Under the pieces are notes generated by a model. The model was not told the DNA's origin. It saw nothing but the letters and a program-made list of their open reading frames with translations, and did no database searches. DNA of 64,000 nucleotides from Leucaena leucocephala (Eukaryota > Streptophyta > Magnoliopsida > Fabales > Fabaceae): assembly GCA_037074615.1 (NCBI GenBank), contig CM073547.1, positions 1,984,001 to 2,048,000 of the forward strand, read 5' to 3'. Positions 35,734 through 46,074 of this stretch are shown here, piece by piece. Numbering within the stretch: position 1 is the first letter of the stretch; each line of letters begins with the position of its first letter. Position numbers and translations under genes: made by a program.

Positions 35734-38428
35734 TGTCACATCCCTATTTTTGGACCGTGACCGGCACAGAATATAAATACATCATATTCTGAAAGCCTAG
35801 CATTTTAAGTAAAACCTTTAAATTTTCCATAGCATTTTTCAAAATCATACAAACATTTTCTAAGGTTCATGCAGAGCATTATCTTTTCCAAAATAATAAG
35901 AGTTCTTAAGAAGCAATTACATCAAAAGTAGTATTTATCAAACGAAGCTTCGGATCAACAGCAAGGCTCTTTACCGCTCAGCTGGAGGATTAGGGTCACC
36001 TGCACTATCTGAAGTCAAATAATCTACTCGTGGATAACGTCTCAAAAACATGATTCAAAAGAATGCGGAAAATAAACAATGCATAATCATCTTAAAAATG
36101 TATTTTCTTAACACTTCATAATCTAATGCAAACCTTTTCATAAACATTTGTATTTCAGGGGAAATAACCGTATGAACTAACTGTAATTTGTAGTTCATGC
36201 ATAATCATAATCTTTTGTAAATCTATCGAAAGAAAATCATGTCTAATGATTTAAACCATAATTTCGTAAAACTTGCTTCTCGAAATCCATATTTGAAATT
36301 CATCATTTGAAATGACAATGCATTTGAAAATATAAATTTGTAGGGAACGTTATTCACTCACCTGCCACGCTCCTAAACCGTTATTCTTTTCAGCCCAACA
36401 ACTTCGGTTGCATTCACTTCTCAATTCCCTGGTATCCCGAAACCATAAATTAACATTCTATTTAAAGCTTCCACATAAATCAATCATCCTTAGACTATTA
36501 TTTCAATCTATAACACACTATCAACCATACATCCACAATTCAATTTATAAGCTCCTACCATTTCCCAATCACCATATACCCTCAATGGGATTATCACGTT
36601 AAATCATTTTCAAAAGACCTTGCTCATTAACCTTTGTACTAAAAACAAGAATCCCTTAACCCAAAACTCCACTCAAATTCAGTTTACACACAACAATAAA
36701 ATCTCTTATATATAGGTATATATGTTATATGAGCAATTTCCCATAAGCTCAATTATGCACAGCATCCACATCAGACTCCTTACCATGACAATAATGTATA
36801 TACTTATACCTCAAACCAAATCAGTAACGCATATGCACGTGTGTACATATATATATTCCTAGAGAAAAATGATCAAAGCCTCCTTCCCAAATGTTTCCCA
36901 ATTCATTTGCATGTACACGGACATGCATAGCAATAGCATCCCTTTCTTTCTTCCAGCTAATATATGCCCCACATATAAATCAGATTCCAATGATACCAAC
37001 AATTGTTCCAAATTCTATTTCATTCACCAATTCCATTAATTTCCACTTTCTTAAAATCTTAATACACATACACATCTTATGCCTCTGTTCCTCTTTCTCT
37101 CCTTCGGCATAACCACACACACACACATCAATTTATATCTTTACTGCACAAGTGCAAGTCACAATACATACACACCCAACAGCAATGTTAGCAACACAAT
37201 CTTCTGTCTTTTTTTTTTCCTCTTTATTTCAACAACACATATATAGATATATCTTCACAGCGAACAAGATGCTTATATGAATATATATTTACTTAGATTC
37301 AACCAAAAAAGCCGTGCTTTACATATAGGTGTATCTGTGCATACAGATATATATATACATAACTATCTCCCGTGACCAGCGCCCCGCAACCACCAACCCG
37401 CAATTCAGCCAATATCCATTATTCACTCAGCAGAGATTCTACATGCTCAAACATATACATTCCAAAACCCGATTATTGCTTCAGTTGTATTAAGACAACC
37501 AGTCTCCATTCTCTCACTCGACCAGAAACAGGGCAAAGAACAAAACCTTGTTTGCCACTCACCCCAAAGAATAAACCCCAAAACAGAAATTTCCATGGCA
37601 CACTCAAAAGTTCAATAGAGTTCCAATCCCAGAGATAATGAACAGAAAATAGAATCGGATACTTACCGCTTACTGCCGATAACTCTTTAGCTCTGACCTC
37701 GGCATCACTATTCTAGCTTCTTTCTTTTCCATCATCGCGCTCAACCCCATCTCTTCCTCTTTCCTACCCTCAATCACAACACTTCATCATCGCCGGGAGG
37801 GGATTGAATACCCAAGAAGTCACAGTGCCCTGTTCAGAACGCACGATGACAACTACCGCCAAAAATACAATGACGGTGATGATAGACCTCAGCGGCGACT
37901 CAACAGCGTCGACCCTCTTCACTCTCCTCCCCCCGATTGCGACCCATACGATTTCCCTCACAGGCTCCCTTTATCTAAAGGACGCAGCTTGCCAACAGAT
38001 GTGACGACTCCAACGGCAGTGACCGGCAGATATAATCGATGGAACACGGGAGAGGATGACTACACGACATCGATGGCGTGAAGTCTTCGTCCTGCTCCTG
38101 CCGATTTCCGTCTGCAGCGTCGCGACCATTCAGAAGAGAAATGGTGAAGGGTACAGCGTCTGCAGAGATAAAAGAGGGAGGGGCATTTTGGTAATTTCGC
38201 GAGTGAGAAAAAGAAAATAAAACACTTCCTCTGCATTGGCCAGGACTCGAACACGGGACATCACGGTTACTTCAGCGCCTTTCACCACTTGGCTATTGCC
38301 TAACCATTTGAAACTTTCTACACCGAATATATACATATCCCTTTGTTAAATCTATTTTATATATTATATATATATTATTATTATTATATTATTATATATA
38401 TATATATATATTTTTCCAAGCCATAACA
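35734..38428 (-). repeat. 3' LTR of element 2 with a 698-bp deletion
   Basis: 2,695 bp long. Compared with its partner it lacks the segment equivalent to 41,600-42,297; at the join (about 36,184-36,193) there is a filler of about ten bases. The missing segment holds the whole hairpin sub-repeat block. LTRs are copied identical at insertion, so the deletion happened afterwards. The end near 38,340-38,410 is a TA/TTA microsatellite. Confidence 0.92.
38233..38300 (-). other. tRNA-like segment in element 2 LTR (3' copy)
   Basis: On the minus strand there is a perfect box-A-like TAGCCAAGTGG (38,285-38,295) and box-B-like GTTCGAGTCC (38,243-38,252). The acceptor stem does not pair, so this is not a tRNA gene. 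The equivalent in the other LTR is 44,336-44,403. Confidence 0.52.
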
Positions 38429-38441
38429 TTCTTCCCCTCTT
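38429..38441 (-). promoter_or_regulatory. Polypurine tract of element 2
   Basis: AAGAGGGGAAGAA on the minus strand directly next to the 3' LTR; the same as in element 1 and intact. Confidence 0.9.
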
Positions 38442-38486
38442 AATAAATTCGGTCCTCCGAATTCAAAAATAGGCTCACCTTAGAGC

Positions 38487-39587
38487 TCAAATAAATACGA
38501 TTATTAAATCCGTATCTCACCTCTAATACCTAAGTAGCTTCTTCATCTGAATGATTAAGCCATAACACTTTCACTAAAGGAATCTCTTTTGATCGCAATT
38601 GCTTTGCTTGCCTATCTAATATAGCTATTGGGTACTCATCATAGGACAAGTCTTCGTTCGCCTGAACCTCTTGATATTCCACAACATAAGATGGATCATA
38701 CAAGTACTTCCGTAGCATCAATACAGGAAACACTGGATGTATTCCTGATTGTAAGTCGATCTTTAAAATAATGCGCTCATTGCAACTGGTCAAGCAGATC
38801 ATCAATGCATGACAACGATTACTTTTTCTTTATTGTCACCTTGTTAAGCTGTCGTTAACTAATACACAGTCGCATAGATCCATCCCTCTTGATAAATAAT
38901 ACTGGTGCTCCCCACGGAGAAATACCGGGTCATACAAATCCCTTTTCTAACAATTCTTGTAACTGAGTATTTAATTCCCTTAACTGAGAGGGTGCCATCC
39001 TAAAAGGCAGAATATAAATTGGTTGCATGTCCAGAATGACGTCCATACCAAATTCTATCTCTCTATCTAAGGGTAAATCTGGCAATGCCTCTGGAAAGAT
39101 GACAGGAAATTCTTGAACAACAGGAATTTGGTTTAAACTGATAATAGACCTGTTAACATCTTGAACTACAGCTAAACATCCCTGACAACTCATAGCCAAT
39201 ATTCGTTTGGCTTTTTAAAATAGAGATCAAGTTAGTTAGTTTCTCTACTTCGTTCCCTTGCATCACAAACAAAGTTTCCCCGGAATATTAAACTTAACCA
39301 CCTTCAAGTAGCAATCAACAGTAGCATAACATGAAGCTAACCAATCTATGCCCAAAATCACATCAAAGTCAATCATATCAAGTATCAACAAATCAACCAA
39401 ACTTTCTCTATCCTCAATAGACATTTCGCAAGATTTATACACTTGTGAAACTGATAAAGATTCTCCAACAGGGTAGCAAGGACAATCAAATCTGACAGAA
39501 TTCTTACCAACATCTTAACAAAATATCTCAAAATATAAGAATGTGTCAATCCCGGCTTAATGCATACATAAGTTTTATTTATTATTA
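38487..39587 (-). pseudogene. pol remnant of element 2: protease, RT start, chromodomain tail
   Basis: The protease remnant includes GLTHSYI (about 39,540). The linker and RT start are at 38,930-39,199 (MAPSQLRELNTQLQELLEKG). Frameshifts separate these parts. At about 38,742-38,750 the RT motif KIDLQSG joins straight to IHPVF, which belongs to the end of integrase. The C-terminal part keeps MLRKYLYDPS and a chromodomain-like KVLWLNHSDEEATW. The RT active site, RNase H and integrase core are all gone. The size of the loss, measured on element 1, is about 2.26 kb. Confidence 0.9.
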
Positions 39588-40940
39588 TTATTTTTTTTTT
39601 GAACATAAAGTGATAATACCTGTGACCACGTCATTTGGGGCCCGAGCATCCTGCCTAGCCATCGCATACACCCTAGCTTGTCCCTCAACTGAAAAAGGTT
39701 GTGCTCTATTCTTCGAAGGTCGTTCTGATGTACCTCTACCCGTTGAGGCAATTGTCCCAACGGACGGAGTTGCGAAAGTAGCAGGGTGAGGAGGAGGTCG
39801 AGCTGATCCATAGTTTGAAGTAGTTTGAGCAAACGGACAATCTCTTTTTAGGTGACCCGGTTGTCCACACCCATAACATGCCCCCAAGGTCTTAAGACAG
39901 ACTCCAGAATGATATTTCCCACACATATCACAGAGAGATCTGGAATAGTTCAAATGACTCGCCCCGGATTGAGGTCTAACACCTCCAAAGTTAGGTCTTA
40001 GGCTAGAAACACCCATCGAAGATCCATGAGGTCTGGGCGCAGTCTGCATCGCAAAAGACGAGGGTTGGCCCTGAGAGCAGTTCCCTTTAAATGAAGTGCC
40101 TTGGAACTTCCCGCTTCCAGTCTTCTATTTTTTAGAAACCTCATCTTCTTCCATGTGCCGTAACTCAATTCTCAAAGCACAATCCACCACATCAGCATAA
40201 GAGGCAAAATGATTGAGCATCGGGGCTACCGCATCATGAATATGTATCGGCAATCCCTGTATAAACCTACCGATCCTATCCCTCTCTGATGGAATCAAGG
40301 TAGATGCATATGAAGAAAGCTCTGTAAATCTTTTGTCATATTCTGCCACAGACATTTCAGAAGTACATTTCAACAGAAGAAACTCCTTAACTCTGGCATC
40401 CTTCTTGCTCTGGGGTAGAAAACGTTTCAGGAAAAGATCCTTGAAATCCGCCCATAATAATAATGGTGCTCTATCCCCCTGAAATCCTGACACTGTCTTA
40501 CTCCAAGCACTTGCAATCCCCTCAAGTCGAAACAAGGCAAACTCCACGTATTGCACATCTGGGCATCTCAAAGCCCGGCATCTCTTCTCAATTCCTTCTA
40601 GGAACTCCATGGGTTCCTCTCGAGAATCAAACCCTGAGAACTTCGGAGGATCCAACTTTATAAACTCTGATAGCCTGACCGCTATGGATTCTTCCTCTAT
40701 AACCTGGGGTGTCTCTACCTGAGTCTCATGCCTAGAGGACGTAGAGATCTCAGGAGACTGTGGATGAGATGGTTCTGCCTCAGATAGAATTTCCTGAAGA
40801 GGTCTAAGGGGTCGACCTCCCCGAACCCTAGTTCCCCTACGACCTTGTCCTCGGCCTCGAGGAGGCACATCACTTCGCTGAGCAGAGCCTTGATCCGAAG
40901 CCCTAGAGCTCCCTCTAGACTGTGCTCGTCTAGGCGGCAT
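39588..40940 (-). pseudogene. gag of element 2, one stop before the zinc knuckle
   Basis: An open frame from ATG 40,940 to a TAG at 40,125 gives 271 codons of gag. The same frame continues to about 39,588 and includes the zinc knuckle CYGCGQPGHLKRDC and a second CDMCGKYHSGVC. Element 1 has CAG (Gln) at the TAG, so this stop is a C-to-T change. The gag core is close to that of element 1 and free of other stops. A short homopolymer and TTA insertion at about 39,577-39,600 then breaks the frame near the protease. The truncated gag lacks its nucleic-acid-binding zinc finger. Confidence 0.9.
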
Positions 40941-41132
40941 TTAACTATTCATAAAACATAGAAAATATTCAGTTTATAAATAAATACGTTTCTGAAATCC
41001 TAGGAAAACACCACTTTTGAATTTCTTTTAGAGATCTTCAGAGATGCCACAACTATAGTTATGCCCGGGTTCATAACGATAATTGAGACCCCACCGAAGT
41101 ATCTCTGCTCTGCTTAACCATAGAAAAACTTT

Positions 41133-41145
41133 GGCTCTGATACCA
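41133..41145 (-). promoter_or_regulatory. Primer-binding site of element 2 (initiator Met tRNA)
   Basis: TGGTATCAGAGCC on the minus strand, three bases inside the 5' LTR, exactly as in element 1. It is intact, so this element could still be primed. Confidence 0.93.
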
Positions 41146-41779
41146 AACTGTCACGTCCCTATTTTTGGACCGTGACCGGCACAGAATATAAATACATCAT
41201 ATTCTGAAAGCCTAGCATTTTAAGTAAAACCTTTAAATTTTCCATAGCATTTTTCAAAATCATACAAACATTTTCTAAGGTTCATGCAGAGCATTATCCT
41301 TTCCAAAATAATAAGAGTTCTTAAGAAGCAATTACATCAAAAGTAGTATTTATCAAACGAAGCTTCGGATCAACAGCAAGGCTCTTTACCGCTCAGCTGG
41401 AGGATTAGGGTCACCTGCACTATCTGAAGTCAAATAATCTACTCGTGGATAACGTCTCAAAAACATGATTCAAAAGAATGCGGAAAATAAACAATGCATA
41501 ATCATCTTAAAAATGTATTTTCTTAACACTTCATAATCTAATGCAAACCTTTTCATAAACATTTGTATTTCAGGGGAAATAACCGTATGAACTAACTGTT
41601 TCAAATAACTCATTCAAAACAATCTTTTCATAAACATTATTGTTTCAGAGATACAATTTAAAATAACCATTTCAACTTAATCATTGTAAAATAATCCTTT
41701 CAAAAACTATAATCTTTCTGTAGGACTTCAACAGAATGAAAACAGACGTGGACACACAGTCCACGAGGGTAACTAATCA

Positions 41780-42006
41780 TTCTGGCAGCTCGAAGCTGCT
41801 AACTGTCGGTGGCTCAAAGCCACTAACCTTCGCGAGTACGAAACCCACGGTGAAATCTGGTAGCTCAACCACTACCCTTCGCGAGTACGAAACCCACGGT
41901 GAAATCTGGTAGCTCAACCACTACCCTTCGTGAGTACAAAACCCACGGTGAAATCTGGTAGCTCAACCACTACCCTTCGCGAGTACGAAACCCACGGTGA
42001 AATCTG
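41780..42006. repeat. LTR sub-repeats with hairpins (element 2)
   Basis: This block opens with GCAGCT-CGA-AGCTGC and GTGGCT-CAA-AGCCAC, both perfect six-base stems with three-base loops. Then come about 3.5 units of 49 bp, each with CTTCGCGAGTACGAAACCC and a GGTAG...CTACC inverted repeat. The first stem differs from the element 1 stem at two positions and both changes are compensated on the other side. Confidence 0.88.
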
Positions 42007-44335
42007 TCGAGCTCGGGTAACCAAGGTGCACCAAGGACTAACAGTACTGCTGTTAGCAACCAGCGTTCTGTATTCCATCCTAAAACGTTTCTATCATGCG
42101 TGGGGTCCTTTTCACATGAAATAATCTCAATCGTTTCAATGCTATAATCATTGGTAAAAACCACTTTGAATTTCTAAAACCCCAGCATGAACATACGAAA
42201 TCAAGTTACTGTAAAAATATATGCAATTCACATAAGAATATTTCATGAATAACATCAGTTCACTGTCAAATCTTTTTCTAAAGCCTCTTTATCCATTTTC
42301 ATGCATAATCATAATCTTTTGTAAATCTATCGAAAGAAAATCATGTCTAATGATTTAAACCATAATTTCGTAAAACTTGCTTCTCGAAATCCATATTTGA
42401 AATTCATCATTTGAAATGACAATGCATTTGAAAATATAAATTTGTAGGGAACGTTATTCACTCACCTGCCACGCTCCTAAACCGTTATTCTTTTCAGCCC
42501 AACAACTTCGGTTGCATTCACTTCTCAATTCCCTGGTATCCCGAAACCATAAATTAACATTCTATTTAAAGCTTCCACATAAATCAATCATCCTTAGACT
42601 ATTATTTCAATCTATAACACACTATCAACCATACATCCACAATTCAATTTATAAGCTCCTACCATTTCCCAATCACCATATACCCTCAATGGGATTATCA
42701 CGTTAAATCATTTTCAAAAGACCTTGCTCATTAACCTTTGTACTAAAAACAAGAATCCCTTAACCCAAAACTCCACTCAAATTCAGTTTACACACAACAA
42801 TAAAATCTCTTATATATAGGTATATATGTTATATGAGCAATTTCCCATAAGCTCAATTATGCACAGCATCCACATCAGACTCCTTACCATGACAATAATG
42901 TATATACTTATACCTCAAACCAAATCAGTAACGCATATGCACGTGTGTACATATATATATTCCTAGAGAAAAATGATCAAAGCCTCCTTCCCAAATGTTT
43001 CCCAATTCATTTGCATGTACACGGACATGCATAGCAATAGCATCCCTTTCTTTCTTCCAGCTAATATATGCCCCACATATAAATCAGATTCCAATGATAC
43101 CAACAATTGTTCCAAATTCTATTTCATTCACCAATTCCATTAATTTCCACTTTCTTAAAATCTTAATACACATACACATCTTATGCCTCTGTTCCTCTTT
43201 CTCTCCTTCGGCATAACCACACACACACACATCAATTTATATCTTTACTGCACAAGTGCAAGTCACAATACATACACACCCAACAGCAATGTTAGCAACA
43301 CAATCTTCTGTCTTTTTTTTTCCTCTTTATTTCAACAACACATATATAGATATATCTTCACAGCGAACAAGATGCTTATATGAATATATATTTACTTAGA
43401 TTCAACCAAAAAAGCCGTGCTTTACATATAGGTGTATCTGTGCATACAGATATATATATACATAACTATCTCCCGTGACCAGCGCCCCGCAACCACCAAC
43501 CCGCAATTCAGCCAATATCCATTATTCACTCAGCAGAGATTCTACATGCTCAAACATATACATTCCAAAACCCGATTATTGCTTCAGTTGTATTAAGACA
43601 ACCAGTCTCCATTCTCTCACTCGACCAGAAACAGGGCAAAGAACAAAACCTTGTTTGCCACTCACCCCAAAGAATAAACCCCAAAACAGAAATTTCCATG
43701 GCACACTCAAAAGTTCAATAGAGTTCCAATCCCAGAGATAATGAACAGAAAATAGAATCGGATACTTACCGCTTACTGCCGATAACTCTTTAGCTCTGAC
43801 CTCGGCATCACTATTCTAGCTTCTTTCTTTTCCATCATCGCGCTCAACCCCATCTCTTCCTCTTTCCTACCCTCAATCACAACACTTCATCATCGCCGGG
43901 AGGGGACTGAATACCCAAGAAGTCACAGTGCCCTGTTCAGAACGCACGATGACAACTACCGCCAAAAATACAATGATGGTGATGATAGACCTCAGCGGCG
44001 ACTCAACAGCGTCGACCCTCTTCACTCTCCTCCCCCCGATTGCGACCCATACGATTTCCCTCACAGGCTCCCTTTATCTAAAGGACGCAGCTTGCCAACA
44101 GATGTGATGACTCCAACGGCAGTGACCGGCAGATATAATCGATGGAACACGGGAGAGGATGACTACACGACATCGATGGCGTGAAGTCTTCGTCCTGCTC
44201 CTGCCGATTTCCGTCTGCAGCGCCGCGACCATTCAGAAGAGAAATGGTGAAGGGTACAGCGTCTGCAGAGATAAAAGAGGGAGGGGCATTTTGGTAATTT
44301 CGCGAGTGAGAAAAAGAAAATAAAACACTTCCTCT

Positions 44336-44403
44336 GCATTGGCCAGGACTCGAACACGGGACATCACGGTTACTTCAGCGCCTTTCACCACTTGGCTATT
44401 GCC
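44336..44403 (-). other. tRNA-like segment in element 2 LTR (5' copy)
   Basis: Box-B-like GTTCGAGTCC at 44,346-44,355 and box-A-like TAGCCAAGTGG at 44,388-44,398 on the minus strand, identical to the 3' LTR copy. Its A-box matches the consensus better than the copy in element 1. Confidence 0.52.
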
Positions 44404-44533
44404 TAACCATTTGAAACTTTCTACACCGAATATATACATATCCCTTTGTTAAATCTATTTTATATATTATATATATATTATTATTATTATATTATTATAT
44501 ATATATATTTTTTTTCCAAGCCATAACACAATC

Positions 44534-45535
44534 TAACCAAATTCATCTTACCATTTTCAACTTTTTTTATTCATGTACTATATATATTCATTCTTTTATT
44601 ACTATTTGAGGTGAATATATTTTTGTTGGTATAGTCTATAATTTGTTTTAGACAGAAATATATATGCAACATATACTCACAGGATAATTTAACAATGCTT
44701 AGGTTTACAGAAGTCAAGAATGTTAAATTGGTCAGAGCCTTGTAAAATTATAGGAGGAATCTCTAGAGGTCCATGAATATTCACGCCTTAAAGTAATATA
44801 TCAAGATCTCAAACATAGAAATATTTTATTAGATGATGAGATAAATCAAAAAATTTCTGATTAGAATGGTTGGTATCAATGAAACTAGGGAAAACACAAA
44901 TAGAATTGTTGGAACGTTGTAAATTCCTTCTCCATCTTTCTCTATATGTACGTGTGCGCATGCGGGTGCGTCAGTTTATGCGTATTTTTTGTGCTCGCCC
45001 TTGCTATTGGTGCAACATACATTGCTATATTTATGTGTGATTTTCTATATCTGCCGTAAGGCTACATGTCTCCAGAATACGTGAAGTTTGGACTCTTTTC
45101 TGAGAAATTAAATGTTTTCAGCTTTGGAGTCATTGTTTTAGAAATTATAAGTGGAAAGAATATAAATTCTCAATGTGAATCTTATGAATCTCAATATGCT
45201 GGTGGACTCTTGAGTGATGCGAGTATATAGTCAAATTTTAAATTAGTTGTAGAGCCCTATTTTAAATTAATGATTTGACATAAATGGAAGGCTTGGAAGC
45301 ATTGGAGGGATGAAAAATTGATGGCGATATTGGATTCAAATCTGACAGAAACTGGGGCACAGTGAAATAATCAAATGCGTCCATATCGGCTTGTTATGTG
45401 TTCAAGGAAATCCAGAAATAAGGCCTTCTTTGAGTGAAGTTGTTCAATATCTAAGTAATGATTCAATGCAATTTCCAATTCTTAAAGAACCAGCATTCTT
45501 CATTCATAGTCCTGTGGATTATTTCCATCAATGAA
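44534..45535 (+). pseudogene. CRK G pseudogene, 3' part (plus strand)
   Basis: Continuation of the CRK interrupted at 35,733. After the rest of intron 4, exon 5 (44,711-44,918, about 30 bases short) is decayed: the HRD region reads VIYQDLKH and the DFG is lost to a stop. Exon 6 (about 45,061-45,220) is readable, GYMSPEYVKFGLFSEK and FSFGVIVLEIISG. Exon 7 (about 45,288-45,535) starts KAWKHWRDEKL and then shifts frame after SNLTETG. The many lesions show that the gene was dead regardless of the retrotransposon. Confidence 0.88.
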
Positions 45536-45789
45536 ATGTCCAATAATGTATTATTTCCCCGCTATATAGTTGGAGATCGAAGGCTTCAACTTTTGTTTTT
45601 CTCTACTTGGTAGTCTAATTGAAGGCTTACAATTTGATTAGTATTTCAGATTTGGATTTGTTTTTCCTTCTGCCGTCAATTAAGAGGCTCTATCAATGTA
45701 TGTGCGCGATACTTCAATCTTGTGGATACCAAACAGCGCATTGCTGTTTAAGAAAAAGAAGAAACGAATGCCTGTTATTATTGCTAGTG

Positions 45790-45845
45790 GGGAAAAAATC
45801 CACTCAACGACACTTCATTACTAGAGCATGTTCTTAACTTCCAGA
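45790..45845 (-). pseudogene. CRK C-terminal fragment (minus strand)
   Basis: The minus strand reads roughly NEVSLSGFFP, a decayed version of the NEMSI-EFFPR end shared by CRKs D and E. It lies 230 bp beyond the CRK D stop, analogous to the fragment beyond CRK B. It is short and degenerate, so only tentative. Confidence 0.4.
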
Positions 45846-46074
45846 ATATATATATATACATATATATATATAATTCATTGCTGGGTGAACAGAGATGTTG
45901 TAATTAAGAAATGTCAAAAGTCATAATAAATATCACGGTAATAGAAAACATAGTGTTGAATGATAATATCAAGATTACCATATATGTTGAATCTCCACAT
46001 TTTGGTACAATACAACATAATAATGCATCCTCTCTTTAATTAAGGTACCAAATAGAGCCTTGGGGTGCGTTGTG

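Larger units (their letters stand above)
35734..44528 (-). mobile_element. Ty3/gypsy element 2, internally deleted, nested in CRK G
   Basis: An 8,795-bp element in minus orientation, opposite to its host gene, with the perfect target duplication CAATC (35,729-35,733 and 44,529-44,533). The 3' LTR is 35,734-38,428 and the 5' LTR 41,149-44,528. The internal part is only 2,720 bp against 4,972 in element 1: the end of RT, RNase H and most of integrase are missing. The LTRs are nearly identical; I noticed about six substitutions over about 2.7 kb, plus microsatellite length changes and one large deletion. This is much less than in element 1, so the insertion is younger. Without its own RT and integrase any movement would have needed proteins from a relative. 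Confidence 0.93.
41149..44528 (-). repeat. 5' LTR of element 2, full length
   Basis: 3,380 bp, from TGTCACGTCC to CATAACA. The half next to the PBS closely resembles the LTR of element 1, but from about 42,470 to the far end (the U3 side) similarity falls sharply. It contains the sub-repeat block at 41,780-42,006 and the tRNA-like segment at 44,340-44,405. Confidence 0.92.
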
